25,163 nucleotides of DNA from Haemophilus sp. (lineage in GTDB: Bacteria > Pseudomonadota > Gammaproteobacteria > Enterobacterales > Pasteurellaceae). The number at the start of each line of letters is the position of its first letter. Within the stretch, counting starts at the first letter, position 1. A model generated the notes under the pieces. That model saw nothing but the letters and a program-made list of their open reading frames with translations, made no database searches and was not told where the DNA came from. This document shows positions 1-9,560 of the stretch, piece by piece. The stretch is from assembly GCA_019423025.1 (NCBI GenBank), contig JAHZCD010000004.1:1-25163 (forward strand), in the 5' to 3' direction. A program made the position numbers and the translations under genes.

Positions 1-3000
1 ATCCTAAGCTTTCAGCTTGTTGAGTTGAAGTAATGATCGCACCTTTTAAATCTGTATGATTTTTTACATTCACATCATAGCCTTCATCACCTGAATAAAT
101 TCCTGCCTGTTCATTCACAGATGCATGGTTTGAATTCATTTTAGACTTACTATAACCACCATCAGCAGAAAAACCATAACCAACTGTTATTGAACCATTT
201 ACGTTCATTTGTTTTCCATCATAGCTTGCTTTATTTTGCAAGCTCTCAATATTGAGGTTTTCCGCACTAAGCTCTACTCGTTTTCCTTGGATACTTGAAC
301 CAATTACATTAGCATCTCCACCTGCCTGAATCACGGTTTTACTTTGGATATCACCTACATGACTTGCTACATATGTAGTTTCATCACCATTACCATAACC
401 TTTACCATAGTTTCCACCTACAGTTAATCCAGCTGAAACACCTTTTCCAATATCAATAGCAACCCCAGCGTTAAATCCACTGGATTTGTTAGTACTACGC
501 TCTTGATGTGTTTGCTCTGCTGCTTTGATATTTACTTGATTATCAGCAATTAAAGTTGTTCCTTGTTTTCCCCATATATCAGATCCAACAACATCAATAT
601 TTGATGCTTTACCCGCTCCTGTAGCGATGATATTCACTTTACCGCCAGCATTGACTTGAGACTTAGCAGCAGTATTACCCACAGTATGTGTTCTGGATTC
701 ACTTTGTTGTTGACCATAAGTGATTGAAATTTTGAGCCCCGTAGAACCACCAGCGGCTTGCCCAGCACCACTAGCCGCACCAGCTAACTCACCTAGAGCT
801 TGGCCTGCTTGAACCACGTTATATGCGCTATTCGCTGCTGTCATTGCATTTACTCGAGCATGTTTACTTTTCCCTATCATTTCAGCTGATTTAGCGACTC
901 CCTGAATAGCTGAAATCACTGGAGAACTTAAGGAAATAGTAACGCCTTTTTGCTGAAAAGTTTGCTTAGTATTCGTTTCATATTTATTATCTGCTGCTTT
1001 AATTTCAGCTTTTTGAGCTAGAATATTTACATCACCTTCTATCGCTTTCACAGTACTCGCTGTTTGTGCGTATGATTGCTCAGCAATCATTGTAGTATTA
1101 CCCTTGAGGCTACCAACTTGACTACTTTGGGCATAAAGCTTAGTTTGGTCACTTTCCGTGGTTTGTTTTTGGGTACCAAAAGCAACCCCTATACCAGCAC
1201 CTAGCATCCCTGATTTTTTCTTGCTATAAAAATCATCAGAGTAAACTCGGTTCTCAGCCTCACGAATATCAATATTCTTACCCTTCACCGTCAAGCCATT
1301 ACCTGCAGCCACATTTGAGCCCTGAATAGTGACATTACCTTTGCTTGAATGAAGATAAATCTTATCTGCATCTAAATTTGAGGCTTCCGCAACATCATAA
1401 TCGTGTTTATGTCGATAAACTTCTGTCGTTGAGCTTGTTAAACCTCTAGATTTACTTTTGGATGCACTCGACAACTGCTCTTTATAACGTGCTTCTTGAA
1501 TATTGATATTACCGTCAGAAAGTACATTCATGGTGCCATTACTGGTTACCGAAACACCTCGCATTTCAACCGCACTTTTACCTACAGCATCAAGATTTCC
1601 TGTAACATTTAACTGACTGCCAACTTCTTGTTTTTGATCAAGCTTATAGTAATTATCTGCATTTGGTACGTAATGCTCTTTATTTTCAGTTTCTACCGTA
1701 CCAAAATTCAATGCTTTACCTGCAGAGAAAACCACATTTCCATTCACATCTACATTTGCACCTTTTACAGTAATATTTTCAGTCGCAATAAAGCTAGCAC
1801 TGCCTTTTTTGTTATCATTGCCAACCTTTACAGATGCTTGTTGTGTTAGTGATTTTTGGTAAAAATCAGGTGTGTTTTCTGTTTCACTCGTGGTACTTTC
1901 AATATTAATATGCTTTCCTTGAGCAACTAAATGATCTGTTGCATTTAACTCTCCACCAAGATTATTGAGCATATTTTTAGCTACCAAATAAAGTTCTCGA
2001 CCCTGTAAGCGACCACCTAAGTTCTCAATATTATTTGCGGCTAAGCCTGTTAGATTACGTCCAGAAATTACGCCACTATTTTGTACATCACCTTTGATAT
2101 TCATAATGACATCATTGGCAGAAATCACTGCACCTCGACTATCAATATCGGTATTACGTCCAACAACGTAAACCTGTGGCACTAATACTTCTTTCTTAGA
2201 ACCATCTTTTAAAGTCACTTCACGTTTTACCATCCAAACCATATCAGAAGTTAACTCTTTCATCTGAGAAGATGTCAAAGCAACGCCTGGTACTAAATTC
2301 ATTTTTTGGGCGTAGTATGCCCCGTTATCCATCAAGGCTTTATATTGGTCATAATCGGAAGAGTAATTTTCTAGAAAACGTCTACCAGTGAGCTGATTAA
2401 TTTGTTCGTTTACTAAACGTTGTTCATAAAAACCATCGCCCAAACGTTTAAGCATATTTTGTGGATCATTGCGCAACTGTTTGAACATATAATCAGAACT
2501 GAGCCATTTAGATTTCTGTGTAAAACGCGGATCTGTTTCAACCAAAAACTGTCCTGATACCTCAGGGTTGATTTTATAAAGGCTTGCCTGTGGCAATGAA
2601 ATATCTGGTAAATGCGTTTTGATATCAAGGTTATCTTTATTTTTCATCACTCCAGACGTGATTGCTTCTAGATTAACGCGGTGAACATTTAAATCTGTAT
2701 TTAAAGGTGTTTTCTCCGCTAATGAAATGCCTTGGAAATCTGATTTATCCCCAACAATTATGCCAGTAGACTCCACCGGCTCACCTATTTTTAAAAGTTC
2801 CAGCCCAAATTTGAACGGTTCGACAGGTAAGAGGCGGTCAATTTTTTGTTCATCTCCTCCATACACAGCCCAAACTTTTTTACCTCTCGAACCATGATGA
2901 CGATGTTCTTTTTTAATATCTTTTTTCAAACCGATATCTCGACGATGAATTTCACCATCAACATCAATATTACTCAGTTTTAGTAATCCTTGACTTACTG

Positions 3001-6000
3001 TACTGACGGGTTCCTTAATCGCCTTATCCGCTAAATATAAGGTGTCACCAATCACAATTCGAGAGTGTTTATTCGTATACTCCCCCCCTTCCAAATGTAA
3101 AGATTGCCCGATAAGCAATTTACTGGGATCTTGGTGTTCAATGGTATTAGTATCTGTGGTTCGAATGTAATCTTGTTTCAGCCAATTTCGAGCTGCCACA
3201 GCTTTACGTCCATCATTGAAACGAAAATATTGATTGCTATTATGACGACTATTATTAACATGATCTAAATAACCCTCACCTTTTTCTCCTTCATTACTAT
3301 AATAAGTCGCACTACTATCAAATGGGGAATAAGTAACAAAATGATTTTTAGTATATTTATGTCCTAACCTTAAATGTAAATCGTGGTTTAGCAGACGATT
3401 TGTTTTAATCCAACCACTTCCTAAAGCTTCAATGGTTGCACTACCGTTATCAATGCTATTTGCATAACCAGTTGCTTGATTATTGTCATTTAACTGTCCA
3501 CCAATATAGATATTACCTAAACTCATAATAAGTGAATGGTTACGGTTTACTAAATTACTGACACCTAAATCAAGTCTCTCGCGAGCAGCGATAGTCGCTG
3601 CTGTTCCGTCAGAGTTCTCAAGATTATTTAAATTATTTGCTTGAATGGCAAGATGACTACCATAAATACGTGCAGTACCGATATTATTGACATCATTGGC
3701 TTTAATCACTGTGGTGTCACCATCTATTAAACCAAAGTTATCCAGTTTATTGGCTTGAATGCGAGTGTTTATCGAGGAAATTTCTGCATTAGCATTATTT
3801 TGAATAGTCGCGCCTTCAACTGATGCTGAATTACCTACCACAAGGTTAGAATTATTAACAAAATCACCTTTTGTTTTAAAAGTAAGATTATTACCTACAC
3901 CAAAGGCTTTATTAAGCGTAAAGCTATCATTTAACTCAATACCCAAATCACCTTTTGTTCTAATCGAACCTTCATCCGCTAATGTTTTGGCTTGTAATGT
4001 TGTGCCAATCACCGATTCAATTTTTCCTAGTGCATTATTTACAACCAAGGTTAAATCTGGATTTACAATATCAACTCGACCAGCCGATAAAATCTCACCT
4101 TGTTGGTTATCAAGAGATTGATTAACTGTAATATTTGCTGATTTTCCTGCATAAATACCACCAGATTGGTTTTCAATATGCTCTGCATTTATTACTAAAT
4201 TAGTTGTTTGAATACCTTGAGTAGGGGTATCTTGTTTAGCTTTTGTATTTTTATTATTTACATTTGTAACATTTAACACTAAACGATTTGTTGCACTAAC
4301 CAAAGAGCCTTTATCACCTTCAGACTGGTTATCCATCTTGGTCAAATTTAATGTTGCATTCACACTTTGAACAATGCCACCTTTGTTATTTAAATTTGTA
4401 CCAGATAATGTTAAATCCTGAGATGAAATTACACCTTGTGCATTATTTATTGCAGCAGAAGAAATCGCTGCTGTTTTCGCTGAAATATCACCTTGTGTAT
4501 TATTCAAATTTTGGGTTTGAATCGTTAAATCAGACTCTCCCTGAATCACTCCTTTAAGGTTATTTAAATCATTTGCAAGCAATGTCGCACGAGAAACAGA
4601 TGAAATAATTCCATCTTGGTTGTGTAAATTTTCTGTTTTTAATGATAGTTCACCTTGGCTATAAACAATACCACGCTGATTATTAAATTGATTAATTGAT
4701 AAATCTGCGCGATTTCCGACAATTAACTTTCCTTCCTCATTATTAACTTGCTGTGCAGCCAATAAAACCTGTCCACCTAACATTTCACCTTTTTGGTTAT
4801 TCAAGGTTGAAGTACTAATATCAAGACTATTTTTTCCAAATAAATAACCAGATTGAGACTCTATATGTCCTGCATTTGTGTTAAGTTTCACACCTTGATT
4901 TGACCAAATCACACCTTGATTATTTTGAATTAATGGCGTTTGAACAGAAAGCGTACCTTCTGCGACAATTTTTCCTTCAGTATTGTCTAATCCCTTTTGT
5001 ACATTTAATGCAAAAGCTTCGGCGCCACGTTGAATCCAACTGCCCTGATGATTATTAAGTTGAACACTATCCACCACAAAATGATCAGCATTCAAATGTG
5101 CATTTTCAGTTGAAATAAGATTTGGGTTGCTTAATGTTGTTTTTCCTTCGCTATATAGCGTTGTTTTATTCAGATTTAAAGCTGATTGAGCAGATTGGAG
5201 AGCGATGCGATCTCCACTTAATTGACTATCAGATAAATCAACCATTTCCGCTCTCACATTAATCTCACCACTCGCTAGATGTTTTGCTTTGGATGAAATG
5301 GTCTTTTCAGCTGAAAGAGTAAGATTTGCACCTTGTGCATGTTGAGTATCTAGAGAACGAATCTCACCTTGCGTAGTATCCTGTACCGTAACGCCAGCAG
5401 CAACTAAAGCACCACTTTTTACTTCAATATTTTTTGCCTGATACTGAATATCGCCCTTAGCAACAGTTTCACCGGTTTGAGTAACTTTATCCTTAGCTTG
5501 AACAAAGCTCCCCCCTTGATGTGAAACAATTGAACCATGCTGCTCTACTCGAGTTTGTGAGCGCAATGCAACATTCCCCTGTTTAGTTTCAACTTTACCT
5601 TTATTTTCAATAACCTTTTCTGCATTAAGATCAGCTTGGTGAGTTGCGCTAATTACCCCTTCATTAACAATACGTCCTTGACTATCAATCTTCACATCAC
5701 CCGCTGATGCACCAATATGCCCCGCATTGCGTACACCAAGACCTTGGCCGTTATCCACTAAATGGATTTTTTCAGCATACATCCCACCTAATTGGCTCAC
5801 ATCCACACTGTAGCTTTGGTTTTCGCCTTGGGTATCAGAAGTGCGGTCAGTGTTGTCAGTATTTTTATCACCCACGTACACAACTGAATCATTGGTACGG
5901 TCAACATTGTTTTTACCCGTGGTAACTTTAATCCCTTTCTTCGACCAAACCCCACCTTTGATTTCGGCTTTCTCCGCGATAATATCGGTGTAATCAGATT

Positions 6001-6715
6001 GGCTGTTATCCATCCCTTTTTGGCCAACAGTCACCTTACCGCCTTTTACGCGATAGCCTTTCAACTCACCATTTTCTACATCAGCTTTACCGGTTGTCAG
6101 CGTGGTACGTCCAGCATTAATCACACCACAACCATCACATTGGATACCGCTTGGGTTGGCAATCACCACATCTGCTTTTTTGCCTGCGACTTCTACATAA
6201 CCTTTTAAACGGCTTGGATTCGCTGAATTGACCTCGTTAAGAATGACTTTCGCTTCACCGCGAGCAAGATTCGGGTTACCTTGCACCCATCCTGCCATTT
6301 GCGTTTGGGCTGCTTTGCGGGCATTGTTTAACACAGCGCCTTTTTCTGCCACATCAAATTGTGAATATTGGTTACGTGATACCCCACCTGCACTTGGTGT
6401 TTGAATATTTACCTGCGGTAAACCATTGCCGGTTTGAAGTACGGTAGGTTGTTGATTACCTGGTGCAGATTTATCAGCACGAATTGCCATATCTTCTGCA
6501 TGAACAGAAGGCGATAAGAAGACAAAGCCTAATGCCAACATTAAGCTAAAATGAATAGGATTAAGTGAAAGTGCGGTTGAAAACAATCCTGTTTTTTCTT
6601 GTTCTGAGCTCACATTTTCACTTTGCGCTTTACCTTGAGATTTTGCCAACTCAGAGACCACCACAAGCTGGTTTAATACACGGCTAAAAATCACTTTATA
6701 ATGACGTTTATTCAT
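1..6715 (-). CDS. cdiA: CdiA/filamentous haemagglutinin-type TpsA exoprotein (partial, C-terminus outside window)
   Basis: Secreted partner of the adjacent CdiB-type transporter. From the ATG at 6715 (AAAGGAAA ribosome site) the frame is open for 2,238 codons to the window edge. In order: an extended signal peptide (ESPR) starting MNKRHYKVIFSRVLNQLVVV, cleaved after about residue 73 (SVHA/ED); the TPS domain with NPNL (147-150) and NPSGIQCDGC (187-196); a long first block of FHA repeats (about 330-1050, recurring NNQGG.I units); a distinct region with YSPFDSS and RHHGSRGKK segments; a conserved block (about 1376-1515, VETDPRF, WLSSDYMF, KRLGDGFYEQRL, LTGRRFLENY, LVPQVY) that in CdiA proteins precedes FHA-2; and FHA-2 repeats to the edge (ending near NHTDLKGAIITS). 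This layout is the CdiA one, so I infer a contact-dependent inhibition effector. A plain adhesin remains possible because the pretoxin and toxin domains are not visible. Three uptake signals lie inside the gene. Confidence 0.9.
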   Translation of the reverse strand, partial: MNKRHYKVIFSRVLNQLVVVSELAKSQGKAQSENVSSEQEKTGLFSTALSLNPIHFSLMLALGFVFLSPSVHAEDMAIRADKSAPGNQQPTVLQTGNGLPQVNIQTPSAGGVSRNQYSQFDVAEKGAVLNNARKAAQTQMAGWVQGNPNLARGEAKVILNEVNSANPSRLKGYVEVAGKKADVVIANPSGIQCDGCGVINAGRTTLTTGKADVENGELKGYRVKGGKVTVGQKGMDNSQSDYTDIIAEKAEIKGGVWSKKGIKVTTGKNNVDRTNDSVVYVGDKNTDNTDRTSDTQGENQSYSVDVSQLGGMYAEKIHLVDNGQGLGVRNAGHIGASAGDVKIDSQGRIVNEGVISATHQADLNAEKVIENKGKVETKQGNVALRSQTRVEQHGSIVSHQGGSFVQAKDKVTQTGETVAKGDIQYQAKNIEVKSGALVAAGVTVQDTTQGEIRSLDTQHAQGANLTLSAEKTISSKAKHLASGEINVRAEMVDLSDSQLSGDRIALQSAQSALNLNKTTLYSEGKTTLSNPNLISTENAHLNADHFVVDSVQLNNHQGSWIQRGAEAFALNVQKGLDNTEGKIVAEGTLSVQTPLIQNNQGVIWSNQGVKLNTNAGHIESQSGYLFGKNSLDISTSTLNNQKGEMLGGQVLLAAQQVNNEEGKLIVGNRADLSINQFNNQRGIVYSQGELSLKTENLHNQDGIISSVSRATLLANDLNNLKGVIQGESDLTIQTQNLNNTQGDISAKTAAISSAAINNAQGVISSQDLTLSGTNLNNKGGIVQSVNATLNLTKMDNQSEGDKGSLVSATNRLVLNVTNVNNKNTKAKQDTPTQGIQTTNLVINAEHIENQSGGIYAGKSANITVNQSLDNQQGEILSAGRVDIVNPDLTLVVNNALGKIESVIGTTLQAKTLADEGSIRTKGDLGIELNDSFTLNKAFGVGNNLTFKTKGDFVNNSNLVVGNSASVEGATIQNNANAEISSINTRIQANKLDNFGLIDGDTTVIKANDVNNIGTARIYGSHLAIQANNLNNLENSDGTAATIAARERLDLGVSNLVNRNHSLIMSLGNIYIGGQLNDNNQATGYANSIDNGSATIEALGSGWIKTNRLLNHDLHLRLGHKYTKNHFVTYSPFDSSATYYSNEGEKGEGYLDHVNNSRHNSNQYFRFNDGRKAVAARNWLKQDYIRTTDTNTIEHQDPSKLLIGQSLHLEGGEYTNKHSRIVIGDTLYLADKAIKEPVSTVSQGLLKLSNIDVDGEIHRRDIGLKKDIKKEHRHHGSRGKKVWAVYGGDEQKIDRLLPVEPFKFGLELLKIGEPVESTGIIVGDKSDFQGISLAEKTPLNTDLNVHRVNLEAITSGVMKNKDNLDIKTHLPDISLPQASLYKINPEVSGQFLVETDPRFTQKSKWLSSDYMFKQLRNDPQNMLKRLGDGFYEQRLVNEQINQLTGRRFLENYSSDYDQYKALMDNGAYYAQKMNLVPGVALTSSQMKELTSDMVWMVKREVTLKDGSKKEVLVPQVYVVGRNTDIDSRGAVISANDVIMNIKGDVQNSGVISGRNLTGLAANNIENLGGRLQGRELYLVAKNMLNNLGGELNATDHLVAQGKHINIESTTSETENTPDFYQKSLTQQASVKVGNDNKKGSASFIATENITVKGANVDVNGNVVFSAGKALNFGTVETENKEHYVPNADNYYKLDQKQEVGSQLNVTGNLDAVGKSAVEMRGVSVTSNGTMNVLSDGNINIQEARYKEQLSSASKSKSRGLTSSTTEVYRHKHDYDVAEASNLDADKIYLHSSKGNVTIQGSNVAAGNGLTVKGKNIDIREAENRVYSDDFYSKKKSGMLGAGIGVAFGTQKQTTESDQTKLYAQSSQVGSLKGNTTMIAEQSYAQTASTVKAIEGDVNILAQKAEIKAADNKYETNTKQTFQQKGVTISLSSPVISAIQGVAKSAEMIGKSKHARVNAMTAANSAYNVVQAGQALGELAGAASGAGQAAGGSTGLKISITYGQQQSESRTHTVGNTAAKSQVNAGGKVNIIATGAGKASNIDVVGSDIWGKQGTTLIADNQVNIKAAEQTHQERSTNKSSGFNAGVAIDIGKGVSAGLTVGGNYGKGYGNGDETTYVASHVGDIQSKTVIQAGGDANVIGSSIQGKRVELSAENLNIESLQNKASYDGKQMNVNGSITVGYGFSADGGYSKSKMNSNHASVNEQAGIYSGDEGYDVNVKNHTDLKGAIITSTQQAESLG

Positions 6716-6785
6716 TTTTTAATTTCCTTTAAAGTTTTAAATTCTGTTTGGTTTTAATCAATTTATTCATCTAAAAGTGTGAGCA

Positions 6786-8561
6786 TTAAAAACGGTAGCT
6801 CACATTAAATCCGGTTGTCACATGACTGGTTCTAAATCCTTCCGGTTTTTTAATTGGAACACCTACGAAATAATCATAGTTAATGCCCCATAGTTTGCCG
6901 CGAAGTCCGACTGCACCACCCATTAGGCTGTCACCAATTTGAAGCTCTTCTTGGCTAGAGTGCACTTTACCTCGGTCAATCCCTAAATAAAGCTCATGTC
7001 CCTTATTGGCAATATTCCAACCTAGCTCATTTCGCCATAACCAACCTTTTTCACCGGAAAGTGATAGCTCGCCATCAAACCCTCGCACGGTATAACGACC
7101 ACCAATACTAAATTTATCTTGTTGTGTTAAAGGTGTGCCGTTCCATTGTCCACTCCAACTGGTGTTAAAGCGGAAAGGCTGATTGCCGATTGTGAAAGGA
7201 TAGGTAAAATCAACACCTGCAGTAAAAATCTGCATACGGGAAGTCCCTTCACCAAACTCTTCTTCCGGAGCTGGTAAGGATTTATTCCCACCCGTACCAC
7301 GTTTATAGTTCGCAAACAGTTGTAACACCGTTTCACCAATGTATTGGGTGTGATTAAGTCCCACTTCCCAACCTGCTGTTCGACGACGTTGCACTTCAAT
7401 TTCGGTGTCATTGATGTAGTTATGGGATTTTTTCGTCCATAACGCGGCATTCACATAGGTTTTATGAAGACTTCCACGAGATAATAAGCGACTTAAGTTC
7501 GCTTTCATTTGTTGGCTTTCACCTGAATAGGTATAAGACTCAAACGCGCCCGCTACCGTTTGGTGATAAGAATATTTTGAACCGGAAAGGGTTAAGAGAT
7601 AGTTCTTCCAAGGAATAGAATAATAGAGACTGACATTTTTGCTGCCATAATCCCCTTCTGCATCATCACTATGACGCTTAAAGCTGCGTGTGCCACTGAT
7701 ATAGAACATATCGTTAAGTATGAGTACATTATCCCAAGAAAACGTGGCTGAACCCTGTAAACGACCCGTAGCTTTACTGCCTGAATCATCTAACCCTAAG
7801 GTTAAATGAAAAGGTAAGCTTTGCTTATAAGCAATCACCACGTCTGTTTCACCTACTGCATCCGTTGGCACAAGCTCCATATTCGCATCAGCACTCGGTA
7901 CACGTTTTAAGTTTTCTAAACCTTGTTCAATATTGCGAATATTTAATATATCCCCCTGTGCCATTGGCATGGCAAACCATAAGGTACCACGGGTGGCAAA
8001 AGGAATCGCACTTTGGTCTTGCAATTGAATACGACCCACTTTACCCGGAATCACGGTGAGTACGAGCATGCCTGAACGCAAATCCTGTGGCTCTACCACC
8101 ACACGGGTAGTGACATATCCCAAATCAATTAAACGATTTTGAATACGGCGAAGTAATACGTTAATCCCCTCAGAGCCAATACAAGCCGGTAGCGCAAAAT
8201 CACGCTCAGCATAAACTGATTTTAATGCCCAAGAGAATCGGCTTGGTTGGATTAATTTAAGAGAAGAAGCTGATGAATTTTCTTCTTCAGCTTGATAATC
8301 GGTCAGCACCAATTGATTGATAGGAAAACATTGCGCCTCATTCTGAGGAAAACTAAGTGACGCTTCTTTTTCACCCTCTAAACGCACATTCGCGGATTGC
8401 GTTTGCTGCGCTAAAATGGCGGCATCTTGTTCCGCTTGTTGTTTTTGTTGTTGGGCATCGATTTGTTTTTCTATATTTGCATTTGGTGAGCTGGGTGCCG
8501 CCAAAGCGAAAGAGGAAATAAATAATAAACTAGAAAGAAAAGCGCGAGATAAGCTCTTCAT
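6786..8561 (-). CDS. cdiB: TpsB/CdiB outer-membrane transporter (ShlB/FhaC family)
   Basis: Outer-membrane beta-barrel that secretes and presents the downstream exoprotein; the next gene starts 70 bases later with no terminator between, so the pair is an operon. The 591-residue protein has a signal peptide (cleavage near residue 22, ALAA/PSS), a Gln/Ala-rich helix typical of the plug (about 25-55), two POTRA domains (about 75-245; Cys pair CFPI and PACIG, and GYVTTRVVVEPQDL) and a C-terminal barrel ending in SYRF. The conserved VRGF of loop L6 is at 492-495. Length is normal for the family. The ATG at 8561 has no good Shine-Dalgarno sequence (the preceding bases are GCAGTATA), so translation may be weak. 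TpsB proteins of adhesins such as HMW1B share this fold; the CdiB label rests on the partner. Confidence 0.93.
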   Translation of the reverse strand: MKSLSRAFLSSLLFISSFALAAPSSPNANIEKQIDAQQQKQQAEQDAAILAQQTQSANVRLEGEKEASLSFPQNEAQCFPINQLVLTDYQAEEENSSASSLKLIQPSRFSWALKSVYAERDFALPACIGSEGINVLLRRIQNRLIDLGYVTTRVVVEPQDLRSGMLVLTVIPGKVGRIQLQDQSAIPFATRGTLWFAMPMAQGDILNIRNIEQGLENLKRVPSADANMELVPTDAVGETDVVIAYKQSLPFHLTLGLDDSGSKATGRLQGSATFSWDNVLILNDMFYISGTRSFKRHSDDAEGDYGSKNVSLYYSIPWKNYLLTLSGSKYSYHQTVAGAFESYTYSGESQQMKANLSRLLSRGSLHKTYVNAALWTKKSHNYINDTEIEVQRRRTAGWEVGLNHTQYIGETVLQLFANYKRGTGGNKSLPAPEEEFGEGTSRMQIFTAGVDFTYPFTIGNQPFRFNTSWSGQWNGTPLTQQDKFSIGGRYTVRGFDGELSLSGEKGWLWRNELGWNIANKGHELYLGIDRGKVHSSQEELQIGDSLMGGAVGLRGKLWGINYDYFVGVPIKKPEGFRTSHVTTGFNVSYRF

Positions 8562-8640
8562 TATACTGCAGAGATTAAGTTATTGATAAATTTGCTATAT
8601 AATATCAAAAGTTGTTTTAAAATTCTATAAACTAATATTT

Positions 8641-8711
8641 TTAATACAAAAATGCGGGATGGATTTTGAGAGGTTTTAAAACCCTTTGAAAATTGACCGC
8701 AATTTATCATT
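8641..8711. repeat. Palindromic intergenic element, copy 1 (degenerate)
   Basis: About 70 bases resembling the copy at 13498-13569: both begin AATACAAAAA, share TTTTGAGAGGTTT, then CTTTGAAAATTGA and end near CATT. The two arms pair imperfectly around the central TTTTAAAA. Here the left uptake-signal arm has decayed to TGCGGGATGG and the right arm to GACCGCAAT. It lies between the orphan immunity gene and cdiB and could form a weak terminator. Confidence 0.6.
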
Positions 8712-8783
8712 AATGAACTATAATAGCCCATATAACCTCAAATAAAACCCAGATTATCTAGGCTTTATTTCTTAACACGCTAA

Positions 8784-9266
8784 TTACCAACTATCAAAAT
8801 ATCGATCCAACTTTAGGAACTCCTCATAGCATCCAAACTTAGGATAATTATAATAATTAGAATTAGTATTTATAATAACCTCATAACTATCAACAATATT
8901 AGACTCATAGTCCATTCTTTCTGAAAAAACGTGTCCATCCTCTAAAATTTTAAATTGATGTATAATAATAGGAGCCTTACCTACCCCATATTTTTTAGAT
9001 GTAATAAAAGATAAAAATAATTTATCAGTTGTTAATTTACTAAATTTAAATTCATATGATAAAACCTCATTAAGATTATCATCTAAAAAGTACACAATGA
9101 CATAATCTTTCCCAATAACAATATAGGAATCAGGTCTACTAGAAGAATTGATTAAAACAGTATATTCCTCCTTTCCATGTCTCCTTAAGGCATCTTCGAC
9201 AGAAAACTCCCCCCAAGATTTTTTTTTAACAAATGACCATCCTTTACTGTAAAAATATTTCTCCAT
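8784..9266 (-). CDS. Small AT-rich protein, putative orphan CDI-type immunity protein
   Basis: I do not recognise the family. The 160-residue protein starts MEKYFYSKGWSFVKKKSWGE and ends EFLKLDRYFDSW; it is soluble, without signal peptide or membrane segment, rich in Tyr, Phe, Asp, Glu and Lys, and looks mixed alpha/beta. The start is supported by AAGAGG seven bases upstream of the ATG. It begins 18 bases after the stop codon of a broken reading frame that looks like a toxin C-terminus. That is the usual toxin-then-immunity arrangement of polymorphic toxin systems, and base composition is AT-richer than the neighbouring cdiB. From position, size and composition I infer an immunity protein retained after loss of its toxin. 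No catalytic motif was seen, and an unrelated accessory protein cannot be excluded. Confidence 0.75.
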   Translation of the reverse strand: MEKYFYSKGWSFVKKKSWGEFSVEDALRRHGKEEYTVLINSSSRPDSYIVIGKDYVIVYFLDDNLNEVLSYEFKFSKLTTDKLFLSFITSKKYGVGKAPIIIHQFKILEDGHVFSERMDYESNIVDSYEVIINTNSNYYNYPKFGCYEEFLKLDRYFDSW

Positions 9267-9284
9267 ACAACAACCTCTTGTAAA

Positions 9285-9560
9285 TTAATAAACATTACCT
9301 TCACTATCACGAATAATTATTTTCAATTCATTAGCCTTATCTAATATCTTAGATGGAATAGGATTATACTGTTTAGGCACCTCTAAAATATATTCACCTC
9401 TTAATACTTGCCCACCTAAGATGCCATTAGAAGGAACATCCGCAATTCTACTTCCCTCTGAGTATTTTTCATGATTCTTTTAAATTGCTTACCATCAACT
9501 GAATAAGATACAAATCCCAGCGCCAAAGAATATCACAGAAGTATTGTCTAACCATATCCT
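9285..9560 (-). pseudogene. Frameshifted C-terminus of a polymorphic (CdiA-CT-like) toxin
   Basis: No full frame survives, but three pieces in different frames join into one plausible protein end. Bases 9519-9560 encode IWLDNTSVIFFGAG; 9482-9532 encode GFVSYSVDGKQFK; 9285-9479 encode KNHEKYSEGSRIADVP through QYNPIPSKILDKANELK to EGNVY-stop. The breaks fall at a GGG run (about 9516-9518) and at an AAAA run (9478-9481), each explained by one base gained or lost. A stop codon at 9561-9563 closes the frame upstream. The GGQVLRGEYILEVPKQYNP style and the closely following small gene suggest a toxin C-terminus. I cannot assign a toxin activity. No TPS or FHA part remains upstream. Confidence 0.55.

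Noticed and set aside
1628..6208. Short open frames on both strands within the giant exoprotein gene
   Set aside because: They overlap the continuous minus-strand frame that carries clear FHA/CdiA motifs; none has a recognisable product or ribosome site.
7127..8059. Short frames overlapping cdiB
   Set aside because: They lie inside the intact TpsB gene in other frames, and their sequences are low in recognisable motifs.
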